Source of the DNA: Rhizobium glycinendophyticum
Lineage (GTDB): Bacteria; Pseudomonadota; Alphaproteobacteria; Rhizobiales; Rhizobiaceae
Length of the DNA stretch: 64,000 bases
Assembly: GCF_006443685.1 (NCBI RefSeq)
Contig: NZ_VFYP01000001.1
Location: 2,046,001 to 2,110,000 of the forward strand
Direction: 5' to 3'
The notes beneath the pieces are model-generated. The model had not been told where the DNA came from, did not search any database, and saw only the letters and a program-made list of their open reading frames with translations. The position numbers were made by a program, and so were the translations under genes. Position 1 is the first letter of the stretch. Each line of letters begins with the position of its first letter. Positions 1 to 7,873 of the stretch are shown in pieces.

Positions 1-218
1 ACATCCAGCTCGTCACCGGCATTGTTCGGATGCGTGCCCACCGAGCAGAAGACGCTCGGATAGCGCTCGGTGAGGGCCAGCAGTGTCTCGAGCTTCCTGA
101 CCCGCGTCGAGATCGTCACCATCTGCTTCACGCCAGCTTGGTGCGCCCGCGTGACCAGTTCGTCACGCTCGCTGTCGAAGTCCGCGAAATCCAGGTGGCA
201 ATGGGTATCGATGAGCAT
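1..218 (-). CDS. tatD: TatD family metal-dependent hydrolase, N-terminal part
   Basis: Partial gene that runs off the left edge; only about 72 codons are visible. The start is an ATG at 218, four bases past the metG stop codon, so it is the last visible member of the operon. The N-terminus contains the TatD metal-binding signature LIDTHCHLDF with His6 and His8 as the first metal ligands, then a conserved TH-P motif near residue 65. TatD proteins are cytosolic TIM-barrel phosphoesterases/nucleases. The gene order metG-tatD is common in alphaproteobacteria. Confidence 0.9.
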   Translation of the reverse strand, partial: MLIDTHCHLDFADFDSERDELVTRAHQAGVKQMVTISTRVRKLETLLALTERYPSVFCSVGTHPNNAGDELD

Positions 219-222
219 GGTG

Positions 223-1776
223 TCAGGCCTTGCCCGCGTCCGGGGCGACGTAACGCGGGTAAACCGGCGAGGGTGCCGGCAGTTCCGTGCCTGGCTGCAG
301 GCGACCGGCAGCGCCGAGCTTCGCAAACACCCGGTCTTCCCCGGCGACGGCCACGAGATCGAGGATCTTCGCCGAGGTTTCCGGCATGATAGGCTGGAAG
401 AGAATCGCGATCTGGCGCACCACGTCGGCCGTCACGTAAAGCACGGTCCCCATGCGCGCCTCGTCGGTCTTCTTCAAGACCCACGGCGCCTGGGCCGCGA
501 AATAGCGGTCGGCCTCGTTGACGATGTTGATGATCGCAGCGACGGCCTTATGGATCTGCTGCTTGCCCATCTCCTCGCGACAAATGTCGATCGCCTCGTC
601 GGCAATCTTCAGGATCGCTTCGTCTTCCGGCGTCAGCGCACCCGGCGTCGGTACCCTGCCCTCGCAGTTCTTGTTGATCATCGACAGGGAGCGCGAGGCC
701 AGATTGCCGATGCCGTTGGCGAGATCGGCGTTGATGCGTGTCCCGATGCCCTCTTCCGAATAGCTGCCGTCCTGGCCGAAGGAAACTTCGCGCAGGAAGA
801 AGTAGCGCACCTGATCGAGGCCGAAATGGTTCACCAGGTTCACCGGATCGACGACATTGCCGAGCGACTTCGACATCTTCTCGCCCTTGTTGAGCAGGAA
901 GCCGTGGGCATAGACACGGCGAGGCAGCGGTAGGCCTGCCGACATCAGGAAGGCCGGCCAGTAGACGGCGTGGAAGCGGATGATGTCCTTGCCGATGATA
1001 TGCACATCAGCCGGCCAGTATTTCGCACGCGGACCGTTCTCGTCTTCGACGTAACCGGTCGCGGTGATGTAGTTGGTGAGTGCATCCACCCAGACATACA
1101 TCACATGTTTGTCGTCACCCGGCACCTTGATGCCCCAGTCGAAGGTCGTGCGCGAGATCGACAGGTCCTTGAGCCCCGACTTGACGAAGGAGATCACCTC
1201 GTTGCGGCGCTCGTTCGGGCCGATGAAATCAGGCTGGTCCTCGTAAAGCTTCAAGAGCTTGTCTTCATAGGCCGAGAGCTTGAAGAAGTAGCTCTCCTCT
1301 TCCACCCATTCGACCGGCGTACCCTGCGGACCGTAGCGCACGCCGTCGGGCCGCACTTCGGTTTCCTCTTCCTGATAATAGGCCTCGTCGCGCACCGAAT
1401 ACCAGCCGGCATAACCGCCCTTGTAGACGTCGCCGTTCTTATCCATCCGCCGCCAGACTTCCTGCACGGTCTCGTGATGGCGCTTTTCGGTCGTGCGGAT
1501 GAAGTCGTCGTTCGAGGAATTGAGCAGCTTGCCCATCTCGCGGAATTCGTTGGAATTCCGCTCGGCCAGCGCTTCCGGTGAAATGCCTTCGGCGCGTGCC
1601 GTCTGCTGCATCTTCTGCCCGTGTTCGTCCGTGCCCGTCAGGAAGAACACGTCCTTGCCGTCGAGACGCTGGAACCGCGCCATGGCGTCGGTCGCGATCA
1701 GCTCATAGGCATGGCCGATATGCGGCTTGCCGTTCGGATAGGAGATGGCAGTGGTGATGTAGTAGGGATCGCTCAT
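223..1776 (-). CDS. metG: Methionyl-tRNA synthetase
   Basis: Charges tRNA-Met with methionine in the cytosol. The protein is 517 residues from the ATG at 1776; an open frame continues upstream to 1848 but has no family similarity there. The class I signatures are clear: PHIGH at residues 18-22 and KMSKS at 300-304. In the connective peptide the stretch [14 protein letters not shown] (about 121-134) stands where many MetRS carry a Cys-containing zinc knuckle, and the cysteines are absent, so this is the zinc-free type. There is no C-terminal tRNA-binding dimerisation domain, consistent with the short length. It lies between holB and tatD in a minus-strand operon, with a 186-base gap after holB. 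Confidence 0.95.
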   Translation of the reverse strand: MSDPYYITTAISYPNGKPHIGHAYELIATDAMARFQRLDGKDVFFLTGTDEHGQKMQQTARAEGISPEALAERNSNEFREMGKLLNSSNDDFIRTTEKRHHETVQEVWRRMDKNGDVYKGGYAGWYSVRDEAYYQEEETEVRPDGVRYGPQGTPVEWVEEESYFFKLSAYEDKLLKLYEDQPDFIGPNERRNEVISFVKSGLKDLSISRTTFDWGIKVPGDDKHVMYVWVDALTNYITATGYVEDENGPRAKYWPADVHIIGKDIIRFHAVYWPAFLMSAGLPLPRRVYAHGFLLNKGEKMSKSLGNVVDPVNLVNHFGLDQVRYFFLREVSFGQDGSYSEEGIGTRINADLANGIGNLASRSLSMINKNCEGRVPTPGALTPEDEAILKIADEAIDICREEMGKQQIHKAVAAIINIVNEADRYFAAQAPWVLKKTDEARMGTVLYVTADVVRQIAILFQPIMPETSAKILDLVAVAGEDRVFAKLGAAGRLQPGTELPAPSPVYPRYVAPDAGKA

Positions 1777-1962
1777 GGCTTCTTGTTGTCTTTTCGTCGG
1801 TTGCGATTGGCGTGTGCGATTTGTCTGGGCGCCGGGCAGAGGCAGCACGAAAGGCGAGCCACGAACGGCGACATCGAATGGGGTCGAATGCTCTTAAAAC
1901 ATTCCTTGCCCTTTAGGAACATCCGTTTTGCTGCAGCGCCACCAAGATCCGGCACGCGCTGA

Positions 1963-2988
1963 TCAGCGCGTCACGGCCGCCAGCACGTCGAGGATCGTCT
2001 GCTTGCGGTCGAGATTATAGGCGCCAGCCACCGTCAGTTGCTCGCCGATGGTGGACGTCAGCCGTGCATAATGTTCGGCAGCGGCGAGGTTTCCCGCATG
2101 CGCGAACTGCCGTGCCGTCTCGGCCAGATGATCGCCCAGATGCTCGATGAAGAAGCCGAAGGCGACATCGCTGTCCTTGCCTGACAAGGCGTCGGCGATT
2201 TTGAACATCATCTTGCGCTGCGATGGCCCTGATGAAGCAAGCATCTGCTCGAACGCCTCGAGAATGTCGGCACCACCGTAATTCACCAGTTTCAAGGCAC
2301 GCGCCACACTGCCCTTGGCAAGCGACAGCACCGCCTCACGCTTCTCGGTGGGCATCGACAGCCCCAATTGCCCAAGCGCCTGATCCATCGCGGTCGGTGA
2401 CAATTCGTGCAGCCGAAGGGGCAGGCAGCGCGACCGGATGGTGGGCAATAGTTTCCCCGGCGCGTGGGACAGCACCAGGAACATTGCCCGCTTCGGCGGC
2501 TCTTCCAGAATTTTCAGAATCGCATTGGCCGCGTTGCGGTTCAGGTCATCGGCGGGATCGATGATGACGATCCGCCAGTTTCCCGTACCCGATGTCTGGC
2601 TGAAGAAATGCCCGGCCTTGCGCACTTCGTCGACCGTGATCGCCTGCTTCACCCGACCGGTCTTCTCGTCGACAGGCCGCGACAGATGCAGGAGATTGTG
2701 GCTGGCACCTGAGGCGATCTGCCGGCTGATCGGGTGCTCCGGATCAGGGTCCTCGATCGCCTCAGGTGCGGACAGTGGGTCGGGATGGCGAAGGATGTGA
2801 TTGGCGAAGCGGAAGGCAAGCGTTGCCTTGCCGATTCCCTCCGGTCCCTCGATCAGCACGGCGTGATGTCCCTTGCCGGACTTGTAGCTGCGCGCGAGAA
2901 ATTCTTCCGCTTCGGCATGACCGAAAAGCCGGGTATTGAGTGCCGGCGCCACCGCACCATCCAGCAGCCCTGCCTTCTCCTCGCTCAT
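1963..2988 (-). CDS. holB: DNA polymerase III subunit delta prime
   Basis: Clamp-loader subunit that works with gamma/tau and delta to place the beta clamp on DNA. The 341-residue protein has a P-loop GPEGIGKA at residues 48-55 in an AAA+ fold, and a sensor-like segment around ILKILEEPPKRAMFLVLSH. The usual delta-prime zinc cysteines are not evident between the Walker motifs. Its ATG overlaps the tmk stop codon (ATGA), so translation is probably coupled. The tmk-holB pairing is widespread in bacteria and supports the assignment. Confidence 0.93.
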   Translation of the reverse strand: MSEEKAGLLDGAVAPALNTRLFGHAEAEEFLARSYKSGKGHHAVLIEGPEGIGKATLAFRFANHILRHPDPLSAPEAIEDPDPEHPISRQIASGASHNLLHLSRPVDEKTGRVKQAITVDEVRKAGHFFSQTSGTGNWRIVIIDPADDLNRNAANAILKILEEPPKRAMFLVLSHAPGKLLPTIRSRCLPLRLHELSPTAMDQALGQLGLSMPTEKREAVLSLAKGSVARALKLVNYGGADILEAFEQMLASSGPSQRKMMFKIADALSGKDSDVAFGFFIEHLGDHLAETARQFAHAGNLAAAEHYARLTSTIGEQLTVAGAYNLDRKQTILDVLAAVTR

Positions 2989-3674
2989 CGGCCCGCCACC
3001 TGATCATTGCGCTCGCTACGACGCTGCGCCATCACCAGCAACACGTCGGCGAGGACATCGCGGGCGATCCGCTCGACATCGAGACTGGCATCGATGACCC
3101 GGCAACGCTCCGGCTCGCGCGCGGCGATGTCGAGAAAGCCCTGGCGACGTTTTTCATGCACGTCCGTGCGTTCCTTCTCGAAGCGATCCGGCTGCGCCGG
3201 TGAGGGTGCGGCCCCCGCACGACGCCTTGCACGGGCAAGGCCGATGCTGGCAGGCAGATCGAGAATCAGGGTCAGATCCGGCATGGTCCCGGCAACCGAC
3301 ACCCGCTCGAGCGCTGCCATCAGCTTCGGCTCCAGATTGCCGGTCACGCCTTGATAGACACGCGAGGAATCGACGAAGCGGTCGCAGAGAACAACCTGCC
3401 CCCGCGACAACGCCGGACGCACGAAACAGGCGAGATGATCGGCCCGGGCGGCTGCAAAGAGCATGGCCTCCATCCGGATGCCGAACGGTTCGGCCGCGCC
3501 GGACAGCAGCACATGGCGCAGCGCCTCGGCCCCGGGAGACCCGCCGGGCTCGCGTGTGACCACGACGTCGTGGCCACGTTCGCGCAAGGCTTCGGCCAGC
3601 AGGCGGATCTGGGTCGATTTCCCGGCCCCCTCGCCTCCCTCGAAACTCACGAACAATCCGGGACCGGTCGCCAA
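2985..3674 (-). CDS. tmk: Thymidylate kinase
   Basis: Phosphorylates dTMP to dTDP. The P-loop GGEGAGKS falls at residues 13-20 if translation starts at the TTG at 3674, which has a GAAGAAGG ribosome-binding site seven bases upstream and gives the usual length of 229 residues. The frame stays open to 3842, but that extension (about 56 residues) would run into the end of dacF and looks unlike the family. The catalytic region LCDRFVDSSRVYQG is present. The stop overlaps the holB start by four bases. Confidence 0.92.
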   Translation of the reverse strand: MATGPGLFVSFEGGEGAGKSTQIRLLAEALRERGHDVVVTREPGGSPGAEALRHVLLSGAAEPFGIRMEAMLFAAARADHLACFVRPALSRGQVVLCDRFVDSSRVYQGVTGNLEPKLMAALERVSVAGTMPDLTLILDLPASIGLARARRRAGAAPSPAQPDRFEKERTDVHEKRRQGFLDIAAREPERCRVIDASLDVERIARDVLADVLLVMAQRRSERNDQVAGR

Positions 3675-3802
3675 TGCCTTGCCTTCTTCCCACGCCTTCA
3701 GAAGTGCGTATCGCAAACTGCCCTTACGGGCACTTCCAGTGGCTCTACCGCAAGACGCAGTCAAACGAAACCGTCCTGCGCGTGATCGGATGGCTTTTTG
3801 CG

Positions 3803-4981
3803 TCAGAGCCAGAAGAACAGGAGTTCGATCAGCGCGTCCCATGCCCGTTGACGCAGTGTACCCACCTCGACGGCTGCAGCACTTTGTAGTGGAACCGAAA
3901 CCAGCGGCCGCTCACCGGACAAAAGATTGAGGACTGCAATCTCGGCCCCCGCTAAAACAGGCGGCCTCAGCGGCCAGCGATAAACGATCCGCGCCTGCAG
4001 CCGCTCGGGATTGTTGACCGGCACATAAACTTCGACTGGCTTGGAAGCAACCAAAGGCACGGTCGACTGCGCGCCGCCATAGACGCTCGCCTCGCCGATC
4101 ACCTCGTCCTTCTTGAACAACTGCCGCATCTCGAACCCGTCGAAGCCCCAGTTGAGGAGCCGTGTCGCTTCTTCAGTGCGCTCCTTGTCGGTTGCAAGCC
4201 CGCCGAGTCCGAGGAACAGCCGCCGTCCGTTGCGCTCGACAGAGGCGACGATGGCGTAACCGCTCCCCTCGGCAAATCCGGTTCCCAGCCCGTCCGCGCC
4301 GATGCCGAGCAGCGGGTTGCGGTTGCGCTGAAGGATCTTGTTCCATTCGAATTCAGGGATCGAAAACGTAGCGTAGAGTGCCGGATACTCCCGCTGCAGA
4401 TGCTGCGCCAGCGTCACGAGATCGACAAGCGTCGATCGATTGTCCGGATGGGGAAGCCCTGTGGAATTGCCGAAATGGCTATCCTTCAAACCCAGTTCTG
4501 CCGCCCGCCCATTCATCCGCTCAACGAATTTCGCCTCCGAACCCGCCATGCCCTCGGCAATGATCAGGCAGCCGTCATTCGCCGTCTGCACCGCAATGCC
4601 CTTGACCAGATCGGCCACGGGAACCTGGCTCTTCACCGCCGCAAACATCGTCGAAGTTCTGGAGGGCGCCCCGCCCGTCCGCCAGGCGAATTCGGAGACG
4701 GGGTAAATCGTGCCGGGCCGGATCTCCCCCTCGGTCAAAGCCTGGAAGACGATTTCAAGCGTCATCAGCTTGGCAAGCGAGGCCGGCGCAAAGCTTTGCC
4801 GTTCGTTCTTGGCAAGGAGCACCGTGCCGGTGGAAGCCTCGATCAGATAGGCCTGCCCAGCCTTCGTCTCCATCACGCCCGGCTTCGGCGCATCCTGGGC
4901 CCGCACCGGCATAAGCGTCCCCGCAATCAAGCAGAGCGCGCCGAGGAGAGCGGTGAAGGGGAAGCGAGAACGCATGGTCAC
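3803..4981 (-). CDS. dacF: D-alanyl-D-alanine carboxypeptidase (PBP5/DacF type) with altered active-site motifs
   Basis: Periplasmic low-molecular-weight penicillin-binding protein, 392 residues, with a signal peptide (about 1-28, ending VRAQ). The acyl-enzyme motif SLAK is at 68-71. The second motif, normally S-x-N, reads TAN (133-135). The third, normally KTG, reads GTG (Gly233-Thr-Gly) inside DGLGTGFAEGSGY. The gene otherwise aligns over its full length, including a C-terminal beta-rich PBP5_C-like domain (about 290-370). It lies between rlpA (53-base gap) and tmk. Loss of the KTG lysine may lower carboxypeptidase activity; a structural or regulatory role is possible. Confidence 0.88.
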   Translation of the reverse strand: MTMRSRFPFTALLGALCLIAGTLMPVRAQDAPKPGVMETKAGQAYLIEASTGTVLLAKNERQSFAPASLAKLMTLEIVFQALTEGEIRPGTIYPVSEFAWRTGGAPSRTSTMFAAVKSQVPVADLVKGIAVQTANDGCLIIAEGMAGSEAKFVERMNGRAAELGLKDSHFGNSTGLPHPDNRSTLVDLVTLAQHLQREYPALYATFSIPEFEWNKILQRNRNPLLGIGADGLGTGFAEGSGYAIVASVERNGRRLFLGLGGLATDKERTEEATRLLNWGFDGFEMRQLFKKDEVIGEASVYGGAQSTVPLVASKPVEVYVPVNNPERLQARIVYRWPLRPPVLAGAEIAVLNLLSGERPLVSVPLQSAAAVEVGTLRQRAWDALIELLFFWL

Positions 4982-5034
4982 ATTTCGGCTCGGCTGGCGC
5001 TGTCAAAGCAGGATATCGCTCCGGGCCGCCGCAG

Positions 5035-6102
5035 TCAGAGCCCCTTGGAGAGCGTGATCCCGCCTTTGGCAACCGAAGAGAGAATCGAGCTCTCGGTGAG
5101 ACCGCCATTGCGCACGAGAATGGCATCGAAGGCAAGCGTGCCGGCAGTGCTTCTCTCTTCCGCATAGGCCGCTGCGTAACCGGAACCGTCATATCCGGGC
5201 ACGTGATGCGGGCGCAGGCCGGGGACGGGTCCAATCTGTGGAAGCGCGACGAAAACCTGCCCATCGGCAGCCGCCATACCCGGCGCTATGGCCGGCTGCG
5301 TCATCAGAAGTTGCGCGTCGAGCGTGTGGGGTGCTGCCCCGCCACTCGGCGTGGAGCCCGACAGCGCCGTCTGATACACCGGCTCAGGCTGCGGCCTGTA
5401 TTGCGGCACGGCCACGTCGTTTGAAGCGACCATCACGCCAGATGCGATTTGACCTTGCGGATCGATGACCGGACCGCGCTCGCCCTTCTTGACGTAGGAG
5501 GCCATCAGATAAGGCATGTCATGCCCATCCATCCGTGCCGGTCCGACATACTGCACCCGCACCTTGCCGGTGCCGCTATGGGCCATGTCCAGCATGTCGG
5601 CGGTCTTGTTGGAGAGGTCGATCAGGCGACCCCGATGAAACGGTCCCCGGTCGTTGATCCGGACGATGACGGAGCTGCCATTGGTGAGGTTGGTGACCCG
5701 CGCATAGCTCGGAAGTGGCAATGTCGGATGGGCGGCCGAAAGATATTCCTTGTCGTAGAGTTCGCCATTCGCGGTCAGGCGACCATGGAACGCGTCGCCA
5801 TACCACGAGGCGATGCCGATCTCGTCGTAGCGCGGATTCTCCTTGGGCACGAAGGTTTCGCCCTTCACCACATAGGGCTTGCCGACCATGTAGCGGCCGC
5901 CGCCTTTCGGCACAGGCCCACTCGCCACCAGCCGGGGGCTCGCCTTCACGCCATACACCGACTCGGCAAAATACTCCTTCGAGCGCTTCGGCTTCTCCGC
6001 CGTTTCCTTGGTGGTCGAACAGGAGGCGGTAAAGGCGCACATCAGCGCCACGCCCAGCCATTTTCCACCCATGGCCAGCCGGCCGCCTGTGCTCGAATGC
6101 AT
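5035..6102 (-). CDS. rlpA: RlpA-like septal ring lytic transglycosylase, lipoprotein
   Basis: Outer-membrane lipoprotein that cleaves denuded glycan at the septum in relatives. The N-terminus has a hydrophobic segment ending in the lipobox FTASC (Cys28 from the ATG at 6102). A GTG at 6111 is an alternative start in the same frame. The double-psi beta-barrel lies at about residues 90-200, with GIASWYGDAFHGRLTANGE, the histidine of AAHPTLPL and the aspartate of INDRGPF, which match the catalytic residues of the family. No SPOR domain follows; the C-terminal third is low-complexity. It is the first gene of the minus-strand run to tatD. Confidence 0.9.
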   Translation of the reverse strand: MHSSTGGRLAMGGKWLGVALMCAFTASCSTTKETAEKPKRSKEYFAESVYGVKASPRLVASGPVPKGGGRYMVGKPYVVKGETFVPKENPRYDEIGIASWYGDAFHGRLTANGELYDKEYLSAAHPTLPLPSYARVTNLTNGSSVIVRINDRGPFHRGRLIDLSNKTADMLDMAHSGTGKVRVQYVGPARMDGHDMPYLMASYVKKGERGPVIDPQGQIASGVMVASNDVAVPQYRPQPEPVYQTALSGSTPSGGAAPHTLDAQLLMTQPAIAPGMAAADGQVFVALPQIGPVPGLRPHHVPGYDGSGYAAAYAEERSTAGTLAFDAILVRNGGLTESSILSSVAKGGITLSKGL

Positions 6103-6111
6103 ATGTCCCAC

Positions 6112-6360
6112 TTCTGATCAGACGGGCCGCGCGACATCCCCTGCCTCGCCGGGGAAGCCCCGCCCGTTCGCCTGCGCAAGGAGAAGGCTGTGGAAAAGTG
6201 GCCAAAATGGGAAATGAGGCGGCTGAGCGCCCGACCAAATAGATTCATGGTTAGCCCATGGTTAATGCGCAGACCCCTTGCTGACCCGCACGGCAGCTTT
6301 CACTTGACCGACAACAGCCCTTGCCAAATCGAAAGCCTTTGCGCATAACCCCGTCCACGG
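6112..6360. other. Intergenic region between rlpA and tRNA-Ser
   Basis: About 250 bases without a supported gene. It carries the rlpA promoter on the minus strand and the tRNA promoter on the plus strand. A short direct repeat ATGGTTA occurs twice near 6247-6262. Nothing else is recognised. Confidence 0.5.
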
Positions 6361-6450
6361 GGAAGTGTGTCCGAGTGGTTTAAGGAACCGGTCTTGAAAA
6401 CCGGCGTGCGGGAGACCGTACCGTGGGTTCGAATCCCACCTCTTCCGCCA
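6361..6450 (+). tRNA. tRNA-Ser (anticodon UGA)
   Basis: A 90-base class II tRNA with an encoded 3' CCA. The anticodon loop reads CTTGAAA (UGA, decoding UCN serine codons). The T arm GTGGG-TTCGAAT-CCCAC is perfect, and a long variable arm (GCGGGAGACCGTACC region) is typical of tRNA-Ser. The acceptor stem GGAAGTG/CTCTTCC pairs except for one U-U apposition at position 6. Confidence 0.96.
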
Positions 6451-6710
6451 TCCCACAAGTTGTCTACACCGAAAACTTGAGCAACGCCTCGTCCTGAGAG
6501 GCAGTCTGATGGCATGTCCTGGGGCAAGTGGCAGGCCATCGCCGGAAACGGCTCCTTTTCCCGTTTTGCCACACATCCGACGGCCGGGCAGATCATCCGG
6601 TAAGGATCCTTACCGATCGACTTGTTTCATTCGAAACTATCCGTGGGAATCCGGGTTGGATTTTGACCGGTTACCTCCCGGTGGCCGGTTAAGCCTTAGG
6701 AGGAGATATC
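6451..6710. other. Intergenic region with an 18-bp perfect palindrome
   Basis: No gene is seen. The stretch holds the leader of the Gly-rich gene that starts at 6711 and the palindrome listed separately at 6598-6615. No integrase gene or second tRNA 3' end is nearby, so use of the tRNA as an attachment site is not supported. Confidence 0.4.
6598..6615. promoter_or_regulatory. Perfect 18-bp palindrome upstream of the Gly-rich gene
   Basis: CGGTAAGGATCCTTACCG is identical on both strands and lies 95 bases upstream of the ATG at 6711. A perfect palindrome of this length is a good candidate operator for a dimeric regulator. No regulator can be named. Confidence 0.4.
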
Positions 6711-7295
6711 ATGCGAAAACAAGTGAGAATCTGCCTGATTTCGGCTGGCCTGATGGTCATGTCCGGAGTGGTTGTCGAAGCGGGAGGGCTAAACATCGGC
6801 GGTGATCGCGGCATCAGCCTTGATGTCGACACCAGCGACGGTGTGGGCGCCCGCGCCTCGGTCGCCGGCAGCCGAGGGATAAATGCCGACGCCAAACTTG
6901 GCGGCAGCCGGGGCCTTGCGGATGCGGACGCATCCGTCGGCGGCACCCGGGGCATCAACACCGGCGTCAATGTCGGCACGCATGACGGGCTCACCGCTGA
7001 CATAGATGCTTCTGTCGGCGGCAGCGGCGGTCTGAACGCTTCGGTCGGAGCTACCCTCGGCGGGAGCAGCACTGGGGCAGACATCGACCTTGGGATCGGC
7101 GGCAACACGCCGGGCACTGACCCTGGCGCCCCCGGCGGCGGTGGCCTGACGGGACCCCAACGTCAAGCCTTCCAGAACATGTCCAGGGATGACCGTCGCA
7201 AATTGCTCGTCCGCTGCGACAGCATCACCGGCGCCAGCTATGATGCGCAACTGGTGGAACTTTGTCGTCTGCTGCGGTTGAGTGCGGCACGCTGA
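6711..7295 (+). CDS. Secreted Gly-rich repeat protein, unknown function
   Basis: Not recognised as a named family. A strong AGGAGG ribosome-binding site precedes the ATG. The N-terminus is a signal peptide (about 1-25, ending VVVEAG). The body (about 26-130) consists of imperfect repeats built on GGSRGI / GGTRGIN / GGSGGLN alternating with acidic strands such as DADASV, suggesting a beta-solenoid or amyloid-like arrangement. The C-terminal 50 residues (PQRQAFQNMSRDDRRKLLVRCDSI) form a compact, charged helical segment with two cysteines. It is probably periplasmic or extracellular. 194 residues. Confidence 0.8.
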   Translation: MRKQVRICLISAGLMVMSGVVVEAGGLNIGGDRGISLDVDTSDGVGARASVAGSRGINADAKLGGSRGLADADASVGGTRGINTGVNVGTHDGLTADIDASVGGSGGLNASVGATLGGSSTGADIDLGIGGNTPGTDPGAPGGGGLTGPQRQAFQNMSRDDRRKLLVRCDSITGASYDAQLVELCRLLRLSAAR

Positions 7296-7458
7296 CGCGC
7301 GCGGGGTCGACTGCCATGGCGCTCGGCCCCGCATTCTCCGCCGGTGCGCCACGCCGAAGACATTTTCAGACGATCACTAAAATACAAGCAATGGACTTAG
7401 CAGCCCTCGAAGCGATGAGCAGGTATAACTGCTCCCAGGTTTCGATATGGGATCCAAG

Positions 7459-7581
7459 ATGCGTGTCATGATCCTCGTAATGATTGCTGCGGTGTTCAGC
7501 ATTCTGGCGATCAAATTTTCGAACGGCGCCTTCGGTAGCGGCCGTCTGACTGCGTCGCCAAGCGAAGTGGCGCTAGGATAG
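7459..7581 (+). CDS. Tiny single-span membrane protein, copy 1
   Basis: A 40-residue reading frame beginning MRVMILVMIAAVFSILAIK, with one membrane helix (about 3-18) and a short polar tail GSGRLTASPSEVALG. It is clearly related to the frame at 7714-7839: both share M-I-V, SILA-K, N, G-G-L and ASP in the same order. The pairing is the main evidence that these short frames are real genes. The ribosome-binding site is weak. Function unknown; likely inner membrane. Confidence 0.55.
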   Translation: MRVMILVMIAAVFSILAIKFSNGAFGSGRLTASPSEVALG

Positions 7582-7713
7582 CGCTCTTGATCGCTAAGTT
7601 GCAGATATGCCACGGCGATAGTATATCTCCCCGAGAACCTCCGACTTCTTTGCCACATCGGAACTGCTTTCGCCGCAATTGCATTGTTGATCGACAGGCA
7701 GGAGTACAACACA

Positions 7714-7839
7714 ATGAGAATGATCTTCGTCCTGCTGGTCGCTTCGGTGCTCAGCATATTGGCGTTTAAATACGCCAACAATTCCATGGGCGGCGGCGAA
7801 CTGATGGCCTCGCCCATGGACGCCGCGCAAGAGTCCTGA
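7714..7839 (+). CDS. Tiny single-span membrane protein, copy 2
   Basis: A 41-residue frame beginning MRMIFVLLVASVLSILAFK, preceded by a good AGGCAGGAG ribosome-binding site. One membrane helix spans about residues 3-18 and the tail ends GGGELMASPMDAAQES. It is paralogous to the frame at 7459-7581 and likely arose by tandem duplication. The function is unknown. It ends 34 bases before the stop codon of the convergent cobQ. Confidence 0.65.
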   Translation: MRMIFVLLVASVLSILAFKYANNSMGGGELMASPMDAAQES

Positions 7840-7873
7840 CACATCGACGCGCGCTCACGGGCGCGCCGCCCAT

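Noticed and set aside
6361..6450. tRNA-Ser as an attachment site for an integrated element
   Set aside because: No integrase gene is adjacent and no repeated tRNA 3' end was noticed.
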